From a virus: DNA of 22,959 nt. Positions 5,506 to 14,050 of this stretch are shown piece by piece (the first letter of the stretch is position 1; the number at the start of each line of letters is the position of its first letter). The stretch is taken from IMG/VR virus record IMGVR_UViG_3300022752_000411, positions 1 through 22,959 of that record, one strand, 5' to 3'. Below the pieces are notes generated by a model. That model was not told the origin of the DNA and ran no database searches. It worked only from the letters and a program-made list of their open reading frames with translations. A program made the position numbers and the translations under genes.

Positions 5506-7013
5506 CCTTGCTGACCAAGTCAGAAATTGGAGAGTATCTGTCCATAGTGGACACATTGCCTGAAGCTGAGAGAAACAAGGTTTACAGGTTATTGGAGTTG
5601 GACAGGGTTGAAAGATGTCGGGAGAGCTACCTTTACTTCGTCACTCAGATGTGGCCCGGGTTTATTTCGGGTAAACACCACCAGATCATGGCAGATGCCT
5701 TTGAACGTGTTGCGTCGGGTCAGCTTAAGCGTCTTATCATTAACATGCCTCCTCGTCATACAAAGTCAGAGTTTGCGTCATACCTGTTGCCATCATGGTT
5801 TCTTGGTAAATACCCGCAGAAAAAGATCATTCAGACTGCCCACACCGCAGAATTAGCTGTTGGATTTGGACGCAAGGTCAGGAATCTTGTGTCATCAGAA
5901 GCGTATTCAAAGGTGTTTGACACTAAGCTGTCCTCGGATTCAAAGGCCGCAGGACGGTGGAACACTGACGCAGGTGGAGATTACTTCGCTATTGGTGTTG
6001 GTGGAGCCGTTACCGGTAAAGGTGCAGATGTATTGATCATTGATGATCCTCATTCTGAGCAAGAGGCAAGACAAAACAACCCCGCAGTGTTTGATAGTGT
6101 GTATGAGTGGTACACATCTGGCCCTCGCCAGCGTTTACAACCCGGTGGATCTATCATTATTGTGATGACCCGGTGGTCTAAGCGGGATCTGACCGGGCAA
6201 ATCCTCAAGAATTCAGAAAAAGAAGGCGTAAACGACTGGGAAGTGATTGAATTTCCTGCGATTTTGCCGTCAGGAACCCCTTTATGGCCCAATTTCTGGA
6301 AAAAAGAAGAGCTTGAAGCCATTAAGGCTGAGATTCCTTCAGCTAAATGGGAAGCGCAGTACCAACAAAACCCCACCGGCAACGAAAGTGCCATCATCAA
6401 GCGGGATATGTGGAGGATTTGGGACAAAGAGACTCCCCCTTCCTGTGATTATTTGATCCAAAGCTGGGATACTGCCTTTGAGAAGAATAACCGCGCAGAT
6501 TATTCAGCCTGCACCACGTGGGGAGTGTTTCAACATCCCGATACGCAGGGCAATTTAAAGCCCAACATCATCGTCTTGGATTCGTTTAAACAGCGGATGG
6601 AGTTCCCAGAGCTAAAACAGAAAGCTATGGAGATGTGGAAGGAATGGAACCCAGACACATTGATCATTGAGAAGAAGGCAGCAGGCGCTCCTTTGATATA
6701 TGAGCTTCGGATGATGGGCATTCCCTTACAAGAGTTCACACCAAGCAAAGGAAACGATAAGATAGCGCGTGTAAACGCAATATCAGACCTGTTTGCATCT
6801 GGCGTGGTCTGGTGTCCAGAAACCCGCTGGGCTGATGAGCTAATGGAAGAGCTCGCAGCTTTCCCCTATGGCGACAACGATGACCTTGTTGACTCAACAA
6901 GTCAGGCATTGATTCGATACCGGCAGGGCGGGTTCATTGGAATAGATTCAGATGAGCAGGACGAAGTTAAGTACTTCAAAGGCCGCAGAACCGAACGGTA
7001 TTACACAGTTTAA
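5502..7013 (+). CDS. terL: Terminase large subunit
   Basis: 503 aa, the usual size. The N-terminal ATPase has a Walker A variant, PPRHTKSE (83-90), and a Walker B, LIIDDPH (178-184, Asp181/Asp182), with the coupling motif IVMTRW near 220-225. The C-terminal RNase H-like nuclease shows Asp323 in SWDTA, Glu390 in LIIEKK and an Asp-rich GDNDDLVD (457-464). The enzyme drives DNA into the procapsid and cuts it. The start is GTG at 5502, overlapping the LexA-like gene's stop; no good Shine-Dalgarno is seen, consistent with coupled translation. The portal gene follows after 9 bp. All key residues are intact. Confidence 0.97.
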   Translation: MTLLTKSEIGEYLSIVDTLPEAERNKVYRLLELDRVERCRESYLYFVTQMWPGFISGKHHQIMADAFERVASGQLKRLIINMPPRHTKSEFASYLLPSWFLGKYPQKKIIQTAHTAELAVGFGRKVRNLVSSEAYSKVFDTKLSSDSKAAGRWNTDAGGDYFAIGVGGAVTGKGADVLIIDDPHSEQEARQNNPAVFDSVYEWYTSGPRQRLQPGGSIIIVMTRWSKRDLTGQILKNSEKEGVNDWEVIEFPAILPSGTPLWPNFWKKEELEAIKAEIPSAKWEAQYQQNPTGNESAIIKRDMWRIWDKETPPSCDYLIQSWDTAFEKNNRADYSACTTWGVFQHPDTQGNLKPNIIVLDSFKQRMEFPELKQKAMEMWKEWNPDTLIIEKKAAGAPLIYELRMMGIPLQEFTPSKGNDKIARVNAISDLFASGVVWCPETRWADELMEELAAFPYGDNDDLVDSTSQALIRYRQGGFIGIDSDEQDEVKYFKGRRTERYYTV

Positions 7014-7022
7014 GGATTAAAA

Positions 7023-9518
7023 ATGGCAACAAGTTCAATGGATAAAGGTTTGTACGCAGCTCCTCTGGGGCTTGAGCAAGATATGGGGGCTCCTATTGAG
7101 ATTGAGATTGAGGATCCCAAGGCGGTGCATATTGGAATTGGAGATCTCCAAATTGATATGGAGCCACAAGAAGAAACATCAGAGGATTTTGATGTCAACC
7201 TTGCGGAGTACATGGACAACTCCGAGCTTGGAAGCCTGTCATCAGATTTGATTGATGATTTTGAAAAGGATACTCGCGACCGCAGAGATTGGATTCAAAC
7301 CTACGTCGAGGGCTTAAAGCTTCTAGGTCTGCGCTATGAAGATAGGACAGAACCTTGGCAGGGAGCCTGCGGTGTATTCCACCCAATGCTGACCGAGTCT
7401 GTTGTCAGGTTCCAGTCAGAAGGTATTACAGAGACATTCCCAGCTATGGGGCCTGTCAAGACAAAGATTATCGGCAAAGAAACTCCAGAGACTGAAGAAG
7501 CTGCGCAGAGAGTTCAGGAAGACATGAACTATCAGTTGACGGAAGTGATGACTGAGTATCGCCCGGAGCATGAAAAACTGCTGTGGTCTCTGCCAATCAC
7601 CGGATCAGCCTTCAAAAAGGTCTATTACGACCCATCAAAAGGCCGCCAAATGGCTGTGTTCATCCCCGCAGAGGACTTAGTTGTCCCTTATGGCGCAAGG
7701 GATATTGAGTCTTCAGAGCGTGTTACCCACGTAATGCGTAAGACCAAAAATGAGGTTTTGAAGCTTCAGGAGTCGGGTTTCTATCTAGACACAGATTTAG
7801 GTGACCCAAGCTACGAGCTTGATGATGTTGAGAAACAAAAGTCAGAAGAAAGCGGAATGTCTGCTATTCAAGATGATCGCTATCGCATTCTTGAAATGCA
7901 CGTAGACATTGATTTAAAAGGCTTTGAGCATAAAAACGACAAGGGTGAGAAGACAGGTATCGCTCTTCCCTACGTCGTAACGGTTGAAAAACAATCAGGT
8001 GAAATTCTTTCAATAAGGAGAAATTGGTATGAAGGAGATGAACTTCACATCAAGCGACAGCACTTCGTCCACTACCAATACATCCCCGGTGATGGATTCT
8101 ATGGTTATGGTCTTATCCACCTTATCGGGGGATATGCGAAGTCAGCTACGATGCTCATTCGACAGCTCGTTGATGCTGGGACGTTATCTAACTTACCCGG
8201 AGGTCTTAAATCTCGCGGCCTGCGCATTAAGGGGGACGACACCCCCATCCAGCCCGGAGAATTCAGGGACGTAGATGTGCCTTCCGGAAGCATCCGTGAC
8301 AACATCTTACCGCTGCCTTACAAAGAACCAAGTCAGGTTCTGTTTGCTTTATTCCAGAATATCGTTGAAGAAGGCCGCGCTTTTGCCAACGGCGGGGACA
8401 TGAATGTTTCCGATATGTCTGCGCAGGCTCCTGTAGGCACAACATTGGCAATTCTGGAGAGAACCTTAAAGGTTATGGGAGCAGTTCAGTCCCGTATGCA
8501 TTTCTCCATGAAGCAAGAATTCAAGCTTTTGAAGGTGATCATTGCCGACTATGCGCCTGAAGATTATGACTACGAGCCGCAAGAGGGTAGCCGCACCGCC
8601 CGCAGATCAGATTACGACAGCACGGACGTTATCCCCGTCAGCGACCCCAATGCATCCACAATGGCGCAGAAGATTGTCCAATATCAGGCAGTCCTTCAGT
8701 TGGCTCAAGGTGCGCCACAGTTGTATGACTTACCCCTGCTGCACCGCCAAATGATTGAGGTTCTTGGTGTAAAGAATGCTAATAAGCTGGTCAAGACAGA
8801 AGAGGATCAAGTTCCTACTGACCCGATTCAGGAAAATCAAAATGTTCTGACGGGCAAGTCAGTAAAGGCTTTTGTGGAACAAAACCACCAAGCGCACATT
8901 CAGATTCACATGATGGCAATCCAAGACCCTAAGATTGCCCAAATCATTGCTCAAAACCCGCAAGCGCAAATGATTCAAGCCGCAATGCTTGCCCATATCA
9001 ATGAACATACTGGGTTTCAGTACAGACTTGAGATTGAAAAGCGCATGGGCATGTCACTGCCAAGCGAAGAGCAATCCAAGCAAGTTCCTCCAGAAATGGC
9101 AGATCACCTCGCCATCATGGCGGCGCAAGCAGCCAAACAACTGTTTCAACAAAACAGCCAAGAGGCTCAACAGCAACAAGCTCAGCAACAACTGCAAGAT
9201 CCTATTGTTCAGATGCAAATGCAAGAACTTCAGATCAAGCAAGGCGAATTGCAGCTTAAACAGCAAAAACAACAGATTGACGCGGCAGCCAAGGCTGATC
9301 AGATCCGCGTTGAGCAGGCTCGTATTGAGGCGCAAAAAGAAATCGCCGCTATGCAAGTATCGGCAAAAGCTGCTGAGAGCAAAGATCGTTTAAACAAACA
9401 AATGGAATTAGATGGATCACGCTTAGGTGTGGACATCGCCAAACACCGATCCCAAATGTCGGTGCAAGCCGCGCTAAGAAATGCGCAACAACTTCCTAAC
9501 AGACCCAAGAAAGGTTAA
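7023..9518 (+). CDS. Portal protein, P22/SU10-like
   Basis: 831 aa, larger than many portals, in the size class of P22-type proteins. It has an acidic N-terminus (about 24-70) and a central region typical of podovirus portals, with FVHYQYIPGDGFYGYGLIHL (about 348-367), a Gly-rich loop SNLPGGLKSRGL, and APVGTTLAILER (469-480). A long Gln-rich helix at about 700-800 corresponds in position to the P22 barrel/crown. Twelve copies form the ring through which DNA enters and leaves the head. It sits 9 bp after terL with AAGGA before the ATG, and overlaps nothing downstream (2-bp gap). Family placement is by pattern and context, which are strong together. Confidence 0.92.
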   Translation: MATSSMDKGLYAAPLGLEQDMGAPIEIEIEDPKAVHIGIGDLQIDMEPQEETSEDFDVNLAEYMDNSELGSLSSDLIDDFEKDTRDRRDWIQTYVEGLKLLGLRYEDRTEPWQGACGVFHPMLTESVVRFQSEGITETFPAMGPVKTKIIGKETPETEEAAQRVQEDMNYQLTEVMTEYRPEHEKLLWSLPITGSAFKKVYYDPSKGRQMAVFIPAEDLVVPYGARDIESSERVTHVMRKTKNEVLKLQESGFYLDTDLGDPSYELDDVEKQKSEESGMSAIQDDRYRILEMHVDIDLKGFEHKNDKGEKTGIALPYVVTVEKQSGEILSIRRNWYEGDELHIKRQHFVHYQYIPGDGFYGYGLIHLIGGYAKSATMLIRQLVDAGTLSNLPGGLKSRGLRIKGDDTPIQPGEFRDVDVPSGSIRDNILPLPYKEPSQVLFALFQNIVEEGRAFANGGDMNVSDMSAQAPVGTTLAILERTLKVMGAVQSRMHFSMKQEFKLLKVIIADYAPEDYDYEPQEGSRTARRSDYDSTDVIPVSDPNASTMAQKIVQYQAVLQLAQGAPQLYDLPLLHRQMIEVLGVKNANKLVKTEEDQVPTDPIQENQNVLTGKSVKAFVEQNHQAHIQIHMMAIQDPKIAQIIAQNPQAQMIQAAMLAHINEHTGFQYRLEIEKRMGMSLPSEEQSKQVPPEMADHLAIMAAQAAKQLFQQNSQEAQQQQAQQQLQDPIVQMQMQELQIKQGELQLKQQKQQIDAAAKADQIRVEQARIEAQKEIAAMQVSAKAAESKDRLNKQMELDGSRLGVDIAKHRSQMSVQAALRNAQQLPNRPKKG

Positions 9519-9520
9519 CT

Positions 9521-9718
9521 ATGGATGCAACTCGTGTCTTACAGCACGTGCGAACTGAGCTAGAAAAAATCCGACAGGAGCAAGTGGATTTCCTAGCCAG
9601 CGGGAGACTGACTGATTTTGCCGAGTATCGGCATGTCTGCGGGGTGATTCGAGGTCTTGGTCACGCAGATGGTTTTATATCCGACCTTGCGAAGAAAATG
9701 GAGTATTCCGATGACTGA
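9521..9718 (+). CDS. Small hypothetical protein, 65 aa
   Basis: ATG at 9521, 2 bp after the portal stop, with AAAGG upstream inside the portal's last codons. The product is mainly helical (DATRVLQHVRTELEKIRQEQ) with an acidic C-terminus. I recall similar small ORFs behind portal genes in environmental phages but know no function. Its last 8 bp overlap the start of the GroES-like gene (ATGACTGA), so the two are probably translated together. Confidence 0.7.
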   Translation: MDATRVLQHVRTELEKIRQEQVDFLASGRLTDFAEYRHVCGVIRGLGHADGFISDLAKKMEYSDD

Positions 9719-10121
9719 ATTTGATGTTGAGGGGGTTGATCTGTCTGGCATTTTGAACGCAACTGCTGAACAAAAAGCCAAACAATTACCTGACCCCACG
9801 GGTTTTATGCTGCTTACCGTCGTTCCGGAAGCAATGGAAGAGTACGCAGAAAGCGATATTGGGATTGTTAAGTCCAGCCAAGCTATTTGGAAGGAAGAGA
9901 TTTTGACCCCCGTGCTTTTTGTTGTGAAGCTCGGCCCAGAAGCCTATAAGGACACAACTAGGTTCCCGTCAGGGCCTCGTTGCAAGGTTGGTGACTTTGT
10001 CATCGTCCGACCCAATTCAGGAACCCGCCTGAAGATTCATGGTCGTGAATTCCGTCTCATTAACGATGATTCGGTTGAAGCGGTTGTGGAAGACCCAAGA
10101 GGCATCACTCGTGCAGCATAA
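9711..10121 (+). CDS. GroES-like co-chaperonin-fold protein
   Basis: 136 aa. The pattern of GroES is visible: a beta start (FMLLTVVP, 32-39), a loop with DIGIVKSS (49-56) in the place of the GroES mobile loop (which carries an Ile-Val-Leu-type contact), VVKLGPEAY (71-79) matching the VLAVG strand, KVGDFVIV (92-99), and INDDSVEAVVEDP (117-129) at the end. Known phage precedent: T4 gp31 replaces GroES on host GroEL to fold the coat protein. Here the gene lies between portal and scaffold/coat, so a role in coat folding with host GroEL is plausible but inferred. ATG at 9711 is chosen (upstream in-frame start at 9657 lies inside the previous gene); it overlaps that gene by 8 bp. Confidence 0.72.
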   Translation: MTEFDVEGVDLSGILNATAEQKAKQLPDPTGFMLLTVVPEAMEEYAESDIGIVKSSQAIWKEEILTPVLFVVKLGPEAYKDTTRFPSGPRCKVGDFVIVRPNSGTRLKIHGREFRLINDDSVEAVVEDPRGITRAA

Positions 10122-10131
10122 GGAGTAATAC

Positions 10132-11097
10132 ATGGCAACATCAATTGAAAATGATACATACGAGTTTCCGGATGAAAAGGAAGCTAAAGCCTCAGAAGAG
10201 AAGTTTGAGGTAGATATTGAAGACGATACGCCTATCGCAGATAGGGGTCGTAAAAGCGCTGGCCCGATAGATGAGCCCGCAGATGAAGAGCTTTCCAAGT
10301 ACAGTAAGGATGTACAAGAGCGCGTAGGAAAACTCAAGCGCGGCTACCACGATGAGCGCAGAGCCAAAGAGAAGTCTGAGCGAGAGCGCTTGGCGGCAGA
10401 AGAGTTTGCTGCGCAGGTTTATGAGGAAAACAAGCGTTTAAAGGGGCAACTCAAGTACGGCAGTGAAGTTTTCATTGAGCAAAACAAGTCTACAGCCCAG
10501 ATGTCTCTGGACGCAGCCAAGAAACGCTACAAGGAAGCCTATGAATCTGGCGATTCCGATGGCGTGGCTGAAGCTCAAATGGAGATTACCAAAGCAACGC
10601 TCAGGATCGACCGGGCAGAGCAAATGCGCCCAGTTGAAGAGCCTGAAATCTTTAGACCAGCTCCCCAACAACCCGTTCAAAATATTTCGCCTAGAACCCA
10701 GCGATGGGTTGAAGCCAACTCTTCGTGGTTTGGTGCAGACGAAGAAATGACAATGGCGGCTATGGGCCTTGACAGGAAACTGAAAAAGGAATATGGTGAC
10801 GACTATGCGGGTACTGAAGAGTACTTCCAAACCATCGATAAAACGATGCGCAAAAGATTTCCTGAGAACTTTGATTCTCAGCGCCATGAGGACGATGATA
10901 CCTCCTATAAGTCATCAGAATCGGATGAGGAATCCCCTCGCCGCGCCAAGCCTGCTTCTGTCGTAGCTCCGGCTACACGTAGCACCCCACCCAATCGCGT
11001 AAAACTATCAGCATCTCAAGCCACCATTGCGCGTCGGCTTAATGTGCCTATAGAAGAGTATGCGAAAGCGGTTGCAAATTTAAGAAGGAATGCTTAA
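10132..11097 (+). CDS. Scaffolding protein
   Basis: 321 aa, strongly charged and helical, with AAGGAG before the ATG. An acidic, disordered N-terminus (residues 1-55) leads into a long coiled coil (about 58-165) rich in Lys, Glu and Arg, then a Pro-rich linker. The C-terminus ends with a short basic helix containing ATIARRLNVPIEEYAKAVAN, a form common at the ends of phage scaffolds, where it binds coat protein. Scaffolds shape the procapsid and then leave or are degraded. The position between portal and coat genes is typical. No protease domain is seen. Confidence 0.8.
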   Translation: MATSIENDTYEFPDEKEAKASEEKFEVDIEDDTPIADRGRKSAGPIDEPADEELSKYSKDVQERVGKLKRGYHDERRAKEKSERERLAAEEFAAQVYEENKRLKGQLKYGSEVFIEQNKSTAQMSLDAAKKRYKEAYESGDSDGVAEAQMEITKATLRIDRAEQMRPVEEPEIFRPAPQQPVQNISPRTQRWVEANSSWFGADEEMTMAAMGLDRKLKKEYGDDYAGTEEYFQTIDKTMRKRFPENFDSQRHEDDDTSYKSSESDEESPRRAKPASVVAPATRSTPPNRVKLSASQATIARRLNVPIEEYAKAVANLRRNA

Positions 11098-11098
11098 A

Positions 11099-11569
11099 AT
11101 GGATCAAGTACAAGTGTCTGACAAGACAAATCGTAAGCCCCGTGAGCTAGAAGCCCGTCAAGAGATGCAGCGACCAACGTCGTGGCGTTTACCTGATGCC
11201 CTTCCCTCTCCTGACAACCGACCCGGCTGGTCGCATCGTTGGGTAAGAACAAGCACATTGGGGACAAATGATCCGTCCAACATTTCATCTAAATTTCGGG
11301 AAGGATACGAACCCTGCAAAGCAGAGGAGTATCCAGAGCTAATGATGCACGCCTCAACTGATGGACGCTTCAAAGGCAATATTGAAGTTGGTGGTTTGAT
11401 TCTTTGCCGTATTCCGGCTGAGTTTATGGAGCAACGGGAAGATCATTTCTCCCGCCAGAACAAAGCGCAGATGGAATCGGTGGACAACACCTACATGAAA
11501 GACAACGATCCACGGATGTCAAAGTTCGCGGAAAGATCGTCAAAAGTAACATTTGGCACAAGTTCTTAA
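11099..11569 (+). CDS. Conserved head-module protein of unknown function, 156 aa
   Basis: Two starts are possible: 11090 (ATG overlapping the scaffold end) and 11099. The second is preferred because AAGAAGGA lies 9 bp before it but directly abuts the first. The product has a Trp/Arg/Pro-rich middle (RPGWSHRWVRT) and GGLILCRIPAEFMEQREDHF near residue 96, and no transmembrane segment. I recall similar proteins between scaffold and capsid genes of environmental podoviruses, without a known role. It may be a minor virion or assembly protein. The 21-bp gap to the next gene contains AAAGGAG. Confidence 0.65.
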   Translation: MDQVQVSDKTNRKPRELEARQEMQRPTSWRLPDALPSPDNRPGWSHRWVRTSTLGTNDPSNISSKFREGYEPCKAEEYPELMMHASTDGRFKGNIEVGGLILCRIPAEFMEQREDHFSRQNKAQMESVDNTYMKDNDPRMSKFAERSSKVTFGTSS

Positions 11570-11590
11570 ATTTTTTTAAAGGAGTCTTAA

Positions 11591-12415
11591 ATGGCTTATC
11601 CGGTAATTGAAGCCCCTTACGGGCTAAAGCCGATCAACTTGATCGGAGGTCAGGTATTTGCGGGTTCTACTCGTGAATATCCGATCACTAACGGTTACTC
11701 TACGAACATTTTCTACGGTGATTACGTAGGTTTGTCTCGTGGTGAAATCGTCCGTCTGTCTGTGTCTACTGGCACAGCAGGTAACCAAACAGGCATCTTT
11801 TTGGGATGTTCGTTTACTAACCCCGTCACAAAACAAAAGCAGTTCCAACAATACTGGCCCGCATCAACTGCGGCTGGTGATGCAGTTGCTATTGTTGCTG
11901 ACGATCCTGACCAAGTGTTCAAGGGTGTTGTTTGCTCTGCTACTACCGCTGTTGCTTCTGGCGCTCGCGCCATGATCGGTCAAAATTTGGCTATGATCAA
12001 CAACACAGGTAGCACCGCAACCGGCAACTCCAAGAACGCAATCTTGGCTCCTAATGACACTCCTGCCACTACTTCTTCCTTGCCCGTTCGCGTGCTTGGT
12101 TTGGTGACTGACACGGCTGTTTCGCTTGGTACGGCAACGTACACCAGCATTTCTACTGCTACTGTGACCTGTTCGGCTCTGCCTTTCGCGTTACCTGTTG
12201 GTACTGATGTTGGATCGCTCGATTCAAACGGAAACTATGTTTCTGCCGGGTCGTTTGTTGACACCGCCGCAGCCGCTGGCGCTACTTCTTTTATTCTTAA
12301 CCAAGCTCCTGTTGCTACATTGAACAGCACTATTGTGTTCATGCAGTATCCAGAGATTCTGGTCAAGATTAACTTTGGTCAGCATCAGTATTACGCTGGC
12401 ACTAGCATTGCTTAA
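11591..12415 (+). CDS. Putative capsid-associated (decoration-like) structural protein
   Basis: 274 aa with AAAGGAG before the ATG. It starts MAYPVIEAPYGLKPINLIGG and is rich in Thr, Ser, Ala, Gly and Val with a beta-strand pattern, as in virion surface proteins; charged residues are scarce. It lies immediately upstream of the coat gene (13-bp gap), where many phages encode a decoration or head-stabilising protein. The C-terminal part (PEILVKINFGQHQYYAGTSI) looks like the end of a beta-sandwich. The function is inferred from position and composition; no named family is claimed. Confidence 0.6.
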   Translation: MAYPVIEAPYGLKPINLIGGQVFAGSTREYPITNGYSTNIFYGDYVGLSRGEIVRLSVSTGTAGNQTGIFLGCSFTNPVTKQKQFQQYWPASTAAGDAVAIVADDPDQVFKGVVCSATTAVASGARAMIGQNLAMINNTGSTATGNSKNAILAPNDTPATTSSLPVRVLGLVTDTAVSLGTATYTSISTATVTCSALPFALPVGTDVGSLDSNGNYVSAGSFVDTAAAAGATSFILNQAPVATLNSTIVFMQYPEILVKINFGQHQYYAGTSIA

Positions 12416-12428
12416 GGAGTAACATAAA

Positions 12429-13340
12429 ATGGCTATTTCACGTGCACAACTACTTAAAGAGTTGCTCCCCGGCTTGAATGCCTTGTTTGGTATGGAGTAC
12501 GCTCGTTACGGTGAAGAACATAAAGAAATTTATGAAACCGAAACTTCAGAGCGTTCTTTTGAAGAAGAAACCAAACTGTCTGGCTTCTCAGCCGCACCTG
12601 TCAAAAACGAAGGCTCTGCCATCGCTTATGACAATGCTCAAGAGGCATGGACTACTCGCTACAACCACGAAACCATTGCTTTGGGTTTCTCAATCACTGA
12701 AGAAGCGATTGAAGATAACTTGTACGACAGCTTGTCTGCTCGTTACACCAAAGGTCTGGCTCGTGCTATGGCTTACACCAAGCAGGTTAAAGCTGCTGCT
12801 ACTCTCAACAACGGTTTCTCTGCCGCTTATGTCGGTGGCGACGGTGTTGCTTTGTTTAGCACTGCTCACCCCTTGGTTTCTGGTGGAACCAACTCCAACC
12901 GTCCTGCCACTGCTGCTGACTTGAATGAAACTTCGTTGGAAAACGCTGTTATTCAGATCGCTGCATGGACAGACGAGCGTGGTTTGTTGATCGCCGCCAA
13001 GCCCAAGAAGCTGATTGTTCCCCCTGCATTGCAGTTCGTGGCTACCCGCCTGTTGGAAACCAACCTCCGTGTTGGCACTGCTGACAACGACATCAACGCA
13101 TTGAAGAACAACGGCTCTATCCCCGAAGGCTACACCATTAACCATTACCTGACCGACACAAACGGCTGGTATTTGACTACTGATGTACCTAACGGTTTGA
13201 AGCATTTCGTTCGTTCACCCCTTGCCAACAGCATGGACGGTGACTTTGATACCGGCAACGTCCGTTACAAAGCCCGCGAGCGTTATAGCTTTGGTTGGTC
13301 TGATCCATTGGGAATTTATGGCTCCCCCGGTTCGTCTTAA
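12429..13340 (+). CDS. Major capsid protein (Mu gpT-like, HK97 fold)
   Basis: 303 aa. The sequence follows the pattern of Mu-like head subunits: an N-terminal helix (SRAQLLKELLPGLNALFG), an acidic extended-loop region (about 35-75, ending in DNAQEAWTTRYNHETIALGF), the A-domain marker LFSTAHPLVSGGTNSN (142-157), KPKKLIVPPAL (191-201), and a C-terminal strand DTGNVRYKARERYSFGW. These proteins form the icosahedral shell. AAGGAG lies upstream. A perfect rho-independent terminator follows the stop, ending the head operon. No cleavage site or delta domain is obvious; a separate scaffold is present, in agreement. Confidence 0.9.
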   Translation: MAISRAQLLKELLPGLNALFGMEYARYGEEHKEIYETETSERSFEEETKLSGFSAAPVKNEGSAIAYDNAQEAWTTRYNHETIALGFSITEEAIEDNLYDSLSARYTKGLARAMAYTKQVKAAATLNNGFSAAYVGGDGVALFSTAHPLVSGGTNSNRPATAADLNETSLENAVIQIAAWTDERGLLIAAKPKKLIVPPALQFVATRLLETNLRVGTADNDINALKNNGSIPEGYTINHYLTDTNGWYLTTDVPNGLKHFVRSPLANSMDGDFDTGNVRYKARERYSFGWSDPLGIYGSPGSS

Positions 13341-13351
13341 TCAGGCAATGT

Positions 13352-13377
13352 AAAAAAGGAGCTTCGGCTCCTTTTTT
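13352..13377 (+). terminator. Rho-independent terminator after the capsid gene
   Basis: A perfect 11-bp stem, AAAAAAGGAGC (13352-13362) and GCTCCTTTTTT (13367-13377), closes a UUCG tetraloop, and the right arm itself ends in six Ts. It lies 12 bp past the capsid stop and could work in both directions because the left arm starts with a run of A. Confidence 0.95.
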
Positions 13378-13390
13378 ATTGTTTAAACTC

Positions 13391-13419
13391 TTGTATTGAA
13401 CGTTTAAATGGTGTATATT
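13391..13419 (+). promoter_or_regulatory. Sigma-70-type promoter for the 178-aa surface gene
   Basis: TTGTAT (13391-13396) and TATATT (13414-13419) are separated by exactly 17 bp, a good host-type promoter, placed just after the terminator. GAACGTTTAAA (13398-13408) lies within the spacer and is shared with 5256-5266 in front of the LexA-like gene. TATTGAACG is repeated at 13394-13402 and 13416-13424, 22 bp apart, on both sides of the -10, as a regulator site might be. Confidence 0.65.
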
Positions 13420-13440
13420 GAACGCATTCCGAGAATCATC

Positions 13441-13485
13441 GGTGTATCAAACAGTCTCGGCTGACGACATGCAGATTGATACGCC
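13441..13485 (+). promoter_or_regulatory. Stem-forming 5' leader of the 178-aa gene
   Basis: GGTGTATCAA (13441-13450) and TTGATACGCC (13476-13485) can pair over 10 bp with one G-U pair, enclosing a 25-nt loop that has its own short CAG/CTG pair. It would sit in the mRNA between the predicted start (near 13426) and the ribosome site (GGAG, 13495-13498). It may protect the mRNA or regulate translation; inferred. Confidence 0.4.
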
Positions 13486-13505
13486 ACAACGCATGGAGAA
13501 TTAAA

Positions 13506-14042
13506 ATGGCAAATACTACATTTAGCGGCGCAGTACGCTCGCAAAACGGTTTTGAGACTGTTTCAGTTAATTCAACTACTGGCGCAGTCACTACCACTTC
13601 TACTTTTGGCACTGCTACTAGCGTGACCACCTTGGCTGCTACAACCGTAACAGCTACAAATCTTGTTTACACAGATCAGAATCACCCAACAACTGCGGCT
13701 ATTAACGCCACAGCAACAGCCACCGCAGCACAAGTTGCTACAGGCTACATCACCTCTACTTCTGCTGCTGCAACGACCATTACTATGCCTACCGGCACTT
13801 TGCTTGGTGCGGCTTTAAGCGCTACCGCCGGTACTGTGATGGATTTGTACATTGACAATACCGCTGGCGCAAGCACCGTGACTATTGCTGTGGCTACAAA
13901 CGGCATTCTGTCTGCCGCAGCAGCCGCTGGCTCTGGTGCTGGTGCAGGTCTATTGACTGTGCCATCTGGCGTAACAGGCTTGGCCCGTTTCACCATCATG
14001 TTCTCTAGCGCAACAGCTTACGTCTTCACTCGTACAGCCTAA
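13506..14042 (+). CDS. Putative virion surface (decoration/fibre-like) protein, 178 aa
   Basis: The ATG at 13506 is chosen for GGAG 7 bp upstream; an in-frame earlier start at 13476 has none. The product is almost entirely Thr, Ala, Ser, Gly and Val in alternating strands, with MPTGTLLGAALSATAGTVMD (about 95-115) and a low number of charged residues, typical of exposed phage head or fibre proteins. It starts MANTTFSGAVRSQNGF, a start I associate with structural proteins of environmental phages. It has its own promoter and is bracketed by two UUCG hairpins, suggesting separate, high expression from the coat operon. The precise place in the virion is unknown. Confidence 0.65.
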   Translation: MANTTFSGAVRSQNGFETVSVNSTTGAVTTTSTFGTATSVTTLAATTVTATNLVYTDQNHPTTAAINATATATAAQVATGYITSTSAAATTITMPTGTLLGAALSATAGTVMDLYIDNTAGASTVTIAVATNGILSAAAAAGSGAGAGLLTVPSGVTGLARFTIMFSSATAYVFTRTA

Positions 14043-14050
14043 TTGATCTT

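Noticed and set aside
9054-9356. 100-aa leucine-rich minus-strand ORF that looks like a membrane protein
   Set aside because: It is the reverse complement of the Gln-rich helix of the portal; CAG/CAA codons read as Leu on the other strand.
12690-13205. 171-aa minus-strand ORF opposite the capsid gene
   Set aside because: Antisense shadow of a well-supported capsid gene, with no start signal.
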